The position numbers and the translations under genes were made by a program. Of a stretch of 15,024 bases of DNA, positions 1 through 5,246 are shown piece after piece. This DNA is from Nocardioides sp. GTDB taxonomy: Bacteria; Actinomycetota; Actinomycetes; Propionibacteriales; Nocardioidaceae. Below the pieces are notes generated by a model, which did no database searches, was not told where the DNA came from, and was given only the letters and a program-made list of their open reading frames with translations. Numbering within the stretch: position 1 is the stretch's first letter; each line of letters begins with the position of its first letter. Location of the stretch: NCBI GenBank assembly GCA_030145945.1, contig JASLDK010000295.1:1-15024 (forward strand). Direction: 5' to 3'.

Positions 1-192
1 ACTTCTCCCCCCTCGCTGGAGTAACCCATCCCTGACCTCAACGACCTCCTGCGTCAAACCCCCGACTCCGTGCCCGTTCCCCATCCCGACACCCGAGCCA
101 GCGCGGCCCTGGGCCGCGATGGCTCGGGTGTCGGGATGCGGAACGGGCACGGAGTCGGCGGTTTGACGCAGCAGGTCGTTGAGGTCAGGCAT
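1..192 (-). CDS. Truncated gene overlapping the sigma factor; probable anti-sigma factor or sigma-linked membrane protein (5' end only)
   Basis: On the minus strand an ATG at 192 follows a strong GGAGG ribosome binding site with a 5-base spacer. The frame starts MPDLNDLLRQTADSVPVPHP and stays open to the window edge. The ATG lies 8 bases inside the end of the sigma-factor gene, a typical sign of translational coupling. In actinobacteria the gene directly after a SigE-family sigma factor often encodes its anti-sigma factor or another membrane regulator, and an N-terminus of the type 'DLLRQTADSVP' fits such proteins. Only about the first 27-30 codons, down to the axis near base 110, can be trusted. 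Beyond that the frame reads the fold-back copy and becomes Gly-rich nonsense. The functional assignment rests on context alone. Confidence 0.5.
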   Translation of the reverse strand, partial: MPDLNDLLRQTADSVPVPHPDTRAIAAQGRAGSGVGMGNGHGVGGLTQEVVEVRDGLLQRGGRS

Positions 193-219
193 GGGTTCCT
201 CCAGCGAGGGGGGAGAAGT
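1..219. repeat. Near-perfect 219-bp inverted repeat at the window edge, probable fold-back artefact
   Basis: Position i pairs with position 220-i across the whole segment, with the axis at base 110 inside CCCTGGG. Only six pairs fail (left-arm positions 22, 30, 48, 61, 81 and 101). The right arm carries a coherent gene start: a GGAGG ribosome binding site and an ATG at 192 on the minus strand. In the left arm both are damaged, with GGAGG reading as GGAGT and ATG as ATC. At four of the six mismatches a G that precedes C has become C, which looks like read error rather than evolutionary divergence. The repeat ends exactly at base 1. I infer a chimeric inverted read at a contig end; a real terminal hairpin is the less likely alternative. 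Confidence 0.85.
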
Positions 220-739
220 GGTCGGTGACGTCGAGGTCGCCGAGGAGTCGGCGCAGGGTCGCGAGCGCCGCGGAGGTCTGGCTCTTCACCGTGCCGGTGG
301 TGACGCCGAGCATCTCGGCGCTCTCCTCGACCGACAGGTCCTCATAGAAGCGCAGCACGATGACGGCGCGTTGCCGCGGCGGCAGTTGGGCGAGTACGCC
401 GAGCAGATCGATCCGCTCGCCGACCCGGCCGTGCGGATCGTCGGGTGTCGCCGGCTCGGGCAGCTCGGCGGTCGGCTGCTCTCCCTTGAACGAGCGGCGC
501 CGGAACCAGCTGGTCGACGTACTCACCATCGCCTTGCGGGCGTAGGCCCGGGCCGCCCCGACGTCCCTGATCCCCGACCAGTTGCTGTAGGTCCGCGCGA
601 GGGCGGTCTGGACCAGGTCCTCGGCCAGCGCATGGTCGCGGACCAGCAGCACGGCCGTGCGGTAGAGGCTCGGCCATGCGACCTGCACCAGCTCGGCGAA
701 CTCCTCGTCCGTCGGTCCCCGGGAATTGCGCAGCGGCAT
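185..739 (-). CDS. SigE-family ECF-type RNA polymerase sigma factor
   Basis: A 184-residue alternative sigma factor that would direct RNA polymerase to a specific promoter set. Region 2 covers about residues 12-80 and includes the core-binding motif AEDLVQTALARTY (about 39-51) and the STSTSWFRRR segment typical of the actinobacterial SigE-like family. Region 4 covers about 106-165, with LPPRQRAVIVLRFYEDLS followed by a helix-turn-helix around AEMLGVTTGTVKSQ that reads the -35 element. I chose the ATG at 739 because GAGAGGA lies 6 bases upstream. An in-frame ATG at 769 would add ten residues but has only a CT-rich stretch in front of it. The gene lies 54 bp after the GNAT gene and overlaps the truncated gene that follows by 8 bp. 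Length and domain order are normal for the family. The regulon cannot be told from the sequence. Confidence 0.95.
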   Translation of the reverse strand: MPLRNSRGPTDEEFAELVQVAWPSLYRTAVLLVRDHALAEDLVQTALARTYSNWSGIRDVGAARAYARKAMVSTSTSWFRRRSFKGEQPTAELPEPATPDDPHGRVGERIDLLGVLAQLPPRQRAVIVLRFYEDLSVEESAEMLGVTTGTVKSQTSAALATLRRLLGDLDVTDHFSPLAGGTHA

Positions 740-793
740 GTCTCGTCCTCTCGTGATGGGTTCCAGCATGGAGGAGGACGCATGGGGACACGA

Positions 794-1717
794 TCAGGTT
801 GGCTGCGACGGGTGACTGAGCCTGATCGCGCGGTGCACCCAGGTCGTCTCGACGCGCATGCCGACGTTCTCATAGAGGCTGAGCGCGCCCGTCCGTGAGT
901 CGGTCGAGAGCGACGACGAGGTCGCCCCTCGCTCCCGGCCCGCGGCGAACGCGGCCACGAGAAGGGCTTGCGCCAGTCCGCGACGGCGGTGGGCGCGGGC
1001 GACCGCGAGCTTGGAGACGTAGGTGTCGGCTTCGATGTTCCAGGCGTGGGCGACGCCGACGACCTCGCCGTCCGGTCCGGTCACGACCTGCAGCTGCCAC
1101 GGCTCGGAGCCTGGGCGGTCCCACACCTGCGCGCCGAAGTCATCCAGGCTCGCCCGCCCGCGCACCGACCACTCCAGGAAGGCGTCCTCGGTGACCGTCC
1201 AGACCTGCTCGCGGTCCGCAGGCGTCGCCTCCCGCAACGCATAGCCCTCGGGCAGCGCTCGCTCGGCCACCTGCGCCCCCTCGGGCAGCCTCAGCACCCA
1301 GCTCGTCCAGCGCACGTCGTACCCGAGCGCGGTGAGCAGCCGGTCGCCGTCCGATCCCTCCGGCACCGGCATGCCGAGGATCGCGACGCCGCGGTTCTGG
1401 GCCAGTTGTTGCAGCGACCCGGCCAACCAGGTCCCGATCCCACGCCCGCGGTACGACGGCAGCACCGCCGCGTCGTAGCGCTCCTCGCCGAGGTGCTCGG
1501 CGTACGCCACGATCCGGTCGCCGTCGAGGACCGCGACCGAGCTCGCGCCGAGGTCGTACGACGGCCGCGCCCAGTCGGCGAGGAGGTCGGCCTCCTCCAC
1601 CTCGACGGTCCCGGTGTCGTGCCGCTCCTGCTCGGCGATGACCGCGAAGACCGCGGCCGAGTCAGCGAGGGCGAGGGGCCGCGAGGTCAGACCGGGAGGC
1701 AGGGAAATGACGGACAC
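794..1717 (-). CDS. Tandem GNAT-family N-acetyltransferase
   Basis: A 307-residue protein with two GNAT folds. The first (about residues 10-145) carries the acetyl-CoA pyrophosphate-binding motif YRGRGIGTWLAG (89-100). The second (about 155-300) carries HRRRGLAQALL (243-253) and ends in the usual LYENVGM segment (281-287). Such proteins move an acetyl group from acetyl-CoA to an amine. The substrate cannot be read from sequence. Mycothiol synthase MshD has a similar two-domain plan and length, but I do not see its characteristic segments, so I do not call it MshD. The start is a GTG at 1717 with no convincing ribosome binding site, and it lies inside the arm of a hairpin at 1712-1750. The gene is 69 bp downstream of yceI in the same direction and may be partly read through from it. 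Confidence 0.9.
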   Translation of the reverse strand: MSVISLPPGLTSRPLALADSAAVFAVIAEQERHDTGTVEVEEADLLADWARPSYDLGASSVAVLDGDRIVAYAEHLGEERYDAAVLPSYRGRGIGTWLAGSLQQLAQNRGVAILGMPVPEGSDGDRLLTALGYDVRWTSWVLRLPEGAQVAERALPEGYALREATPADREQVWTVTEDAFLEWSVRGRASLDDFGAQVWDRPGSEPWQLQVVTGPDGEVVGVAHAWNIEADTYVSKLAVARAHRRRGLAQALLVAAFAAGRERGATSSSLSTDSRTGALSLYENVGMRVETTWVHRAIRLSHPSQPT

Positions 1718-1750
1718 CCGGACGAGTCTGGACGACTCACCCGGGTGTCC
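1712..1750. promoter_or_regulatory. Inverted repeat covering the GNAT start codon
   Basis: The arms GGACACCCGG (1712-1721) and CCGGGTGTCC (1741-1750) are perfect 10-bp inverted copies. After a 2x2 mismatch an inner 5-bp stem GAGTC/GACTC (1724-1728 and 1734-1738) closes a 5-base loop. On the minus strand the GTG start of the acetyltransferase lies in this stem. It could be an operator, a structure that hides the start from ribosomes, or the end of the yceI transcript. There is no clear U-tract. Confidence 0.6.
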
Positions 1751-1765
1751 GCAGGTGATTTGCGA

Positions 1766-1781
1766 CCCGCCTCGCGGCGGG
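1766..1781 (-). terminator. GC hairpin just after yceI (no U-tract)
   Basis: CCCGCC (1766-1771) and GGCGGG (1776-1781) form a perfect 6-bp stem with a TCGC loop, starting 5 bp past the yceI stop codon on the minus strand. The bases that follow on that strand are not T-rich, so this is at best a weak or factor-assisted terminator or an mRNA-stabilising 3' hairpin. Confidence 0.4.
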
Positions 1782-1786
1782 GGCGA

Positions 1787-2341
1787 TCAGGCGTTCTTGA
1801 TCGCGGAGAGGTCGAACTCGAGCTTGATCTTCTCGGAGACGAGGACGCCGCCGGTCTCGAGCGCGGCGTTCCAGGTCAGGCCCCAGTCCTTGCGGTTGAC
1901 GGTGACGTCACCCTCGAAGCCGACGCGGATGTTGCCGAACGGGTCCTTGGCGGAGCCGTTCTCCTCGAACTCGATGGTGACCGGCTTGGTCACGTCCTTG
2001 ATGGTCAGGTCGCCGGTGATGGTCCACTCGTCGCCGTCGCGGGAGACCTCGGTGGAGGCGAACTTCCACTCGGGGAACTGCGCCGTGTCGAAGAAGTCGG
2101 GGGAGGTCAGGTGGCCGTCGCGGTCCGCGCTGCCGGTGGAGACACTGGCGGCGTTGATGGTGACGTTGACCGACGAGTTGGCCGGGTTGGCGGTGTCGAT
2201 GTGGGCGGTGCCGCTCCACTCGCCGAACTGGCCGCGGACCTTGGTGACGACCGCGTGGCGGGCCACGAAGCCGAGGCGGCTGTGCGAGGTGTCGAGGGTG
2301 TAGTCGCCGCTGATGTCGGTGAGGGCTGCGTTGTCGGCCAT
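1787..2341 (-). CDS. YceI-family (lipocalin-like) protein
   Basis: A 184-residue member of the YceI family, whose beta-barrel binds long polyisoprenoid or other lipid-like ligands. Family marks include the N-terminal GDYTLDTSHSRLGFVARHAVVTKVRGQF (about residues 11-38), the central DFFDTAQFPEWKFAST block (about 82-97), the ITGDLTIKDVTKPVTIEFE block (about 109-127) and the WGLTWNAALETGGVLVSEKIKLEFDLSAI C-terminus. No signal peptide is visible, so I infer a cytoplasmic protein, as for many actinobacterial homologues. The ATG at 2341 is chosen because AGGAG lies about 9 bases upstream and the family alignment begins there; the longer frame to 2470 runs through the operator-like region. The upstream region has a cluster of TTYGAA half-sites, so repression by a dimeric regulator is likely. 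The specific ligand is unknown. Confidence 0.95.
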   Translation of the reverse strand: MADNAALTDISGDYTLDTSHSRLGFVARHAVVTKVRGQFGEWSGTAHIDTANPANSSVNVTINAASVSTGSADRDGHLTSPDFFDTAQFPEWKFASTEVSRDGDEWTITGDLTIKDVTKPVTIEFEENGSAKDPFGNIRVGFEGDVTVNRKDWGLTWNAALETGGVLVSEKIKLEFDLSAIKNA

Positions 2342-2361
2342 GTCGTTCACTCCTGGGTGAG

Positions 2362-2395
2362 GTTCGAAGTTGTTTGAAGTTTCAAAGACTTGAAC
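2362..2395. promoter_or_regulatory. Operator-like cluster of TTYGAA half-sites upstream of yceI
   Basis: The core is TTTGAA (2373-2378), GT, TTCAAA (2381-2386), a perfect 6+2+6 palindrome. It is flanked by TTCGAA at 2363-2368, ten bases (one helical turn) before the core half-site, and by CTTGAA at 2389-2394. The outer segments GTTCGAAGT and ACTTGAAC are also near-inverted copies. The cluster lies 21-54 bases upstream of the yceI ATG, between the ribosome binding site and any promoter. This fits a MarR- or TetR-type dimer, but no such regulator gene is in the window. Confidence 0.6.
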
Positions 2396-2417
2396 CAATG
2401 GTGACACGTCAACCATT

Positions 2418-2430
2418 CCCTTGCCAAGGG
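2418..2430. promoter_or_regulatory. 13-bp palindrome upstream of yceI
   Basis: CCCTTG (2418-2423) and CAAGGG (2425-2430) are perfect inverted arms around one central C. The site lies about 80 bp upstream of the yceI start, next to a TTGACG (2407-2412 read on the minus strand) that could be a -35 element, although no good -10 follows at the right distance. It may be a second binding site; the function is unknown. Confidence 0.3.
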
Positions 2431-2459
2431 TGACCTGCGCCACATCCCCCCATCTCCGC

Positions 2460-2641
2460 CGAGTCGCCACTTATGACGCGCGAATCGTGACTTTTGACGG
2501 GCGAGTGGTGACTTGTGGCGCACGAGTGGTGCGAAATGGCCATTCGAGTGGTGACTTGCGGCGGCGCCGGAATCGCTGCGGGAACCAAGTCACTATTCGG
2601 AGGTCGTAACTCACCACTCGCGCGTCAGAAGTCACTACTCG
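2460..2641. repeat. Array of 21-bp repeats, five forward then three inverted
   Basis: Contiguous forward units start with CGA at 2460, 2481, 2502, 2523 and 2545; the fourth has one extra base and a diverged right half. Three inverted units occupy 2579-2599, 2600-2620 and 2621-2641. The consensus is CGAGTGGTGACTT, one variable base, then TGACGCG. A 13-base spacer (2566-2578) separates the two sets, so the block can pair with itself: fifth forward with the innermost inverted, fourth with the middle, third with the outermost. There are no unique spacers, so this is not CRISPR. No credible gene covers it. It may be an array of protein binding sites (21 bp is two helical turns) or an interspersed repeat element. 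Confidence 0.85.
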
Positions 2642-2688
2642 GCGAAAAAGACACCGAGCCGCGACCCCGGGTGGGGTGCGGCTCGGTG
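2641..2688 (-). terminator. Intrinsic terminator of the 45-residue gene
   Basis: CACCGAGCCGC (2652-2662) pairs perfectly with GCGGCTCGGTG (2678-2688). After one bulged base, ACCCC/GGGGT (2664-2668 and 2673-2677) extends the stem around a 4-base loop. Read on the minus strand the hairpin is followed at once by TCTTTTTCG (2651-2643). This is a textbook rho-independent terminator, 30 bp downstream of the small minus-strand gene. It also separates that gene from the repeat array and yceI. Confidence 0.9.
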
Positions 2689-2717
2689 GAAGCGAGTTGT
2701 CGCTGAGTCGAGAGTCG

Positions 2718-2855
2718 TCAGGCGGCGTGCGAGTGCGCGGCCGCGGCGTGGCCGACCTCGACCCAGACGGCCTCCATGTGGGTGTGGCCGTTGGTGTCGG
2801 TCACGGGCAGCCAGCGCATCTCGAGATGCGTGTCGGTCATGTTGGTGTTGGTCAT
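2718..2855 (-). CDS. Small His-rich protein, 45 residues, function unknown
   Basis: The frame starts at an ATG at 2855 with a near-ideal GGAGGT ribosome binding site 6 bases upstream and ends in TGA at 2718. The product begins MTNTNMTDTHLEMRWLPV. It has six His (10, 24, 26, 36, 41, 43), two Trp (15, 31) and an HTHMEAVWVEV core (24-34). A strong intrinsic terminator follows within 30 bp, so the gene is a complete single-gene transcription unit. There is no signal peptide or membrane segment. The His residues suggest metal binding, but they do not form a recognised site. I do not know the function. An internal ATG at codon 6 is possible but lacks its own ribosome binding site. The ribosome binding site and the terminator support it as a real gene better than its length does. 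Confidence 0.75.
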   Translation of the reverse strand: MTNTNMTDTHLEMRWLPVTDTNGHTHMEAVWVEVGHAAAAHSHAA

Positions 2856-2866
2856 GGGTCACCTCC

Positions 2867-2889
2867 TGTTCACCTTGTGTTCACCAAGG
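2867..2889. promoter_or_regulatory. Direct repeat and small palindrome upstream of the 45-residue gene
   Basis: TGTTCACC occurs twice (2867-2874 and 2878-2885), 11 bases apart. Overlapping it, CCTTG (2873-2877) and CAAGG (2885-2889) are inverted arms around 7 bases. It lies in the untranslated leader, 12-34 bases upstream of the start codon, and could be an operator or an RNA hairpin. No clear -10/-35 pair was found further upstream. Confidence 0.35.
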
Positions 2890-3024
2890 TAGCACGTCCT
2901 CCACCCGCCCCGAAAGGATTCGACCGAATTTGGCCTCTTCCCCCACTTGACCCCTCGATCGATCGTGCCGGAGGTCGGTTCTGCTCCACCCCCGCGGGGC
3001 AGTCGTTGGCAGTTCGTGGATCTC

Positions 3025-3059
3025 TTGACAAAAGGGCGGTTATTGCCCGATTTCGGGCA
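3025..3059 (+). promoter_or_regulatory. TTGACA box and 16-bp palindrome upstream of the glmS unit
   Basis: A perfect TTGACA -35 hexamer is at 3025-3030. Where a -10 box is expected lies the palindrome TGCCCGA, TT, TCGGGCA (3044-3059), and the -10 itself (around 3048-3053) is weak. A strong -35, a poor -10 and an overlapping inverted repeat fit a regulated promoter for the small gene and glmS; they also fit a hairpin at the start of the transcript. Confidence 0.4.
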
Positions 3060-3100
3060 GAACTTTGAACTTTCACGGACATCGGTGGACGATCGCTGTC

Positions 3101-3364
3101 GTGTACGTCGACCCGCGACTGCTGCGACACGTCCAGGACAGCACCGGTCTGGACCCAGCGGCAGCCACCCGACTGGTCGAGGACGTGCTCGCCTTCCAGG
3201 ACGAGGACCTCGAGACGTGGGTACGCCGACGACACCGCGAACTGAAGAACCAGGGTGCCCGCAACGCGGAGATCTATCCGCGGCTGCGGGAGGAGCTGCG
3301 CAGCACGGTGGTCGCGGCGCCCGAGCTGTCGGAGCGCCAGCTGCGACGCCTCATCTACGGCTGA
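3101..3364 (+). CDS. Conserved-looking small protein encoded immediately upstream of glmS, function unknown
   Basis: An 87-residue, highly charged, probably helical protein. It begins with YVDPRLLRHVQDSTGLDPAAATRLVEDVLAF, continues through WVRRRHRELKNQGARNAEIYPRLREEL and ends in LSERQLRRLIYG. It reads like a compact conserved actinobacterial hypothetical, but I cannot name a family. There is no signal peptide or membrane segment. I prefer the GTG at 3101, with GGTGGA 11 bases upstream. A TTG at 3065 would add 12 residues that look unlike protein, and no ATG is available in frame. The stop codon lies 13 bp before the glmS ATG, so the two are almost certainly co-transcribed and this gene may act in or tune amino-sugar synthesis. 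The codon bias fits a real gene; function is not inferable. Confidence 0.75.
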   Translation: MYVDPRLLRHVQDSTGLDPAAATRLVEDVLAFQDEDLETWVRRRHRELKNQGARNAEIYPRLREELRSTVVAAPELSERQLRRLIYG

Positions 3365-3377
3365 AGGAGAACGAGAC

Positions 3378-5225
3378 ATGTGCGGCATCGTGGGATACAT
3401 CGGCACCCAGCAGGCGGCACCGCTGCTGCTGGAGGGACTGACCCGTCTCGAGCACCGAGGCTACGACTCGGCCGGCGTCGCCGTGCTGGGCAGCAGCGGG
3501 CTCAAGGTCGCCAAGCAGGCCGGCCGCGTCCGTGACCTGAGCGCGGAGTTGCCGAAGCGGTTCGGCGGCAAGATCGGCATCGGCCACACCCGGTGGGCGA
3601 CGCACGGTCCCGCCAATGACGTCAACGCCCACCCGCACACCGACGAGGCCGGGCGGGTCGCGGTCGTCCACAACGGCATCATCGACAACGCGTCGGCCCT
3701 GCGCGCCGAGCTCGCCGACGCCGGTGTCGAGCTGAGGTCCGACACCGACACCGAGGTGATCGCCCATCTGGTCGCCGCCTCGAGCGCCAAGACGTTGGAG
3801 CAGCGGATCGCCGAGGCGCTCGGGCGGATCGAGGGGACCTATGGCATCGCGGTTGCCCACGCCGACTTCCCGGACCGGATCGTCGTCGCCCGCAACGGCA
3901 GCCCGCTGATCGTCGGTGTCGGCGACCACGAGATGTTCATCGCCTCCGACCTGGCTGCCGTGGTCCGCTACACGACCACGGTCGCCCACCTCGACGACGG
4001 CGAGATGGCGACGGTGACCGCGGGCGGCTTCACGACGTACCGTCTGGAAGCCTCGGGTCTCGCCACCACCGACCGCAAGGCCAGTGAGGTCGACATCGAC
4101 CCGGAGGCGTACGACGCGGGGGACCACAAGTCGTTCATGCACAAGGAGCTGCTCGAGCAGCCGGCCCGCGCCGAGGCCGTGCTGCGCGGTCGGCTCGACG
4201 AGCGCTTCGGCACCGGGCACCTCGGCGGCCTCAACCTCGATGCCCGCGAGCTGCGGGCGATCCGGCGGGTCAAGATCCTCGGCTGCGGCTCGGCGTACTA
4301 CGTCGGCCAGATGGGCGCCTCGATGATCGAGGAGCTGGCCCGGATCCCCGCCGACGCGGAGGCGGCCAGCGAGTTCCGCTACCGCGACCCGATCATCGAG
4401 CACGACACGCTCTACGTCGCGGTCAGCCAGTCCGGCGAGACCATCGACACCCTGCTCGCGGTGCAGGAGATCCAGCGCAAGGGCGGGCGGGTGATCGGCC
4501 TGGTCAACGTCGTCGGCTCGGCGATCGCTCGGCAGGTCGACGGTGGCATCTACCTGCACTCCGGGCCCGAGGTGGCGGTCGCGTCCACCAAGGCGCTCAC
4601 CAACATGTTCCTCGGCTTCGCGATGCTCGCGGTCCAGCTCGGCCGGGTCCGCGACCTGTCCATCGCCGACGGCAAGCGGTTGATCGCCGGACTCGGCCGG
4701 ATCCCCGGTCAGATCGACGAGATCCTCGCGACCGAGGCCGAGCTCGCGGTCACCGCGAAGAAGCTCGCCGAGGCCGAGAGCCTGTTCTTCATCGGTCGCG
4801 TTCGGGGCTTCCCCGTCGCCCGCGAGGGGGCGCAGAAGTTCAAGGAGATCACCTACCGCCACGCCGAGGCCTATCAGACCAGCGAGCTCAAGCACGGCCC
4901 GCTCGCGCTGATCTCACCCGCCGTCCCGAGCATCGCGATCGTCCCCGACGACGAACTCGTCGAGCGCAATGTCGCCGCCCTGCACGAGATCGCCGCCCGC
5001 GGCGGTCCGCTGGTCGTCCTCACCCATGCCGGCGTCGATCTCGGCGACCTGGAGCGCCCGGGTGGCCCGGTGGTCGGTCGCATCGACGTACCCCGCAATG
5101 AGCGCGAACTCGACCCGATCCTTCTCACGATCCCGCTGCAGGTCCTCGCCTACCACGCGGCGCTCGAGCTGGGTCACGACATCGACAAGCCGCGCAACCT
5201 GGCGAAGTCGGTCACGGTGGAGTGA
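3378..5225 (+). CDS. glmS: Glutamine--fructose-6-phosphate aminotransferase (isomerizing)
   Basis: This 615-residue cytoplasmic enzyme converts fructose 6-phosphate and glutamine to glucosamine 6-phosphate and glutamate, the first committed step to UDP-N-acetylglucosamine. The N-terminal Ntn-hydrolase glutaminase starts MCGIVGYIG with the nucleophile Cys2 exposed after Met removal. It also has HRGYDSAG (26-33), HTRWATHG (70-77) and NGIIDN (99-104). Two SIS domains follow, with ILGCGSAYYVG (300-310), VSQSGETIDTL (349-359) and ASTKALTNM (402-410). Catalytic residues of the isomerase site are in place: Glu490, His506 in ELKHGP and Lys610 in the C-terminal NLAKSVTVE tail. Length matches the family. 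AAGGAG lies 10 bases before the ATG. No glmS ribozyme is expected in this group, and the 13-bp gap to the preceding gene leaves no room for one. Confidence 0.98.
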   Translation: MCGIVGYIGTQQAAPLLLEGLTRLEHRGYDSAGVAVLGSSGLKVAKQAGRVRDLSAELPKRFGGKIGIGHTRWATHGPANDVNAHPHTDEAGRVAVVHNGIIDNASALRAELADAGVELRSDTDTEVIAHLVAASSAKTLEQRIAEALGRIEGTYGIAVAHADFPDRIVVARNGSPLIVGVGDHEMFIASDLAAVVRYTTTVAHLDDGEMATVTAGGFTTYRLEASGLATTDRKASEVDIDPEAYDAGDHKSFMHKELLEQPARAEAVLRGRLDERFGTGHLGGLNLDARELRAIRRVKILGCGSAYYVGQMGASMIEELARIPADAEAASEFRYRDPIIEHDTLYVAVSQSGETIDTLLAVQEIQRKGGRVIGLVNVVGSAIARQVDGGIYLHSGPEVAVASTKALTNMFLGFAMLAVQLGRVRDLSIADGKRLIAGLGRIPGQIDEILATEAELAVTAKKLAEAESLFFIGRVRGFPVAREGAQKFKEITYRHAEAYQTSELKHGPLALISPAVPSIAIVPDDELVERNVAALHEIAARGGPLVVLTHAGVDLGDLERPGGPVVGRIDVPRNERELDPILLTIPLQVLAYHAALELGHDIDKPRNLAKSVTVE

Positions 5226-5242
5226 GACCCGCAGTGCGGGTC
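5226..5242. terminator. Hairpin between the convergent glmS and nuclease genes
   Basis: GACCCGC (5226-5232) and GCGGGTC (5236-5242) form a perfect 7-bp stem with a 3-base loop. It begins right after the glmS stop codon and ends 4 bp before the stop codon of the converging gene. There is no U-tract on either strand. It is probably a bidirectional or factor-assisted terminator or 3'-end stabiliser. Confidence 0.5.
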
Positions 5243-5246
5243 CGGG

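Noticed and set aside
1..219. Insertion-sequence terminal inverted repeats or a genuine hairpin telomere
   Set aside because: There is no transposase and no target duplication, the arms abut around a 1-base axis, and the mismatch pattern looks like read error.
740..793. Autoregulated ECF-type promoter with GGAAC upstream of the sigma gene
   Set aside because: GGAAC occurs on the minus strand, but a -10 at 16-17 bp would put the transcription start at or inside the start codon region, and no CGTC-like box is at the right place.
794..1717. Mycothiol synthase MshD
   Set aside because: Length and tandem GNAT layout fit, but the characteristic MshD segments are not recognisable, so only the general family is called.
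968..2377. 469-codon plus-strand frame across the GNAT and yceI genes
   Set aside because: It is antisense to two well-recognised genes and its product is low-complexity.
2421..2609. Short frame with a seven-residue repeat of the type RVVTxDA
   Set aside because: The 21-bp DNA repeat is a multiple of three, so any frame through it gives a heptapeptide repeat. There is no ribosome binding site, and the inverted half does not preserve the pattern.
2460..2641. CRISPR array
   Set aside because: The repeats are contiguous, degenerate and change orientation, with no unique spacers and no cas genes in the window.
3351..4895. 514-codon open frame antisense to glmS
   Set aside because: The intact GlmS motifs on the plus strand explain this stretch. 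The antisense frame is open because of GC-rich codon bias and its product is low-complexity, rich in Val, Asp, Gly and Arg.
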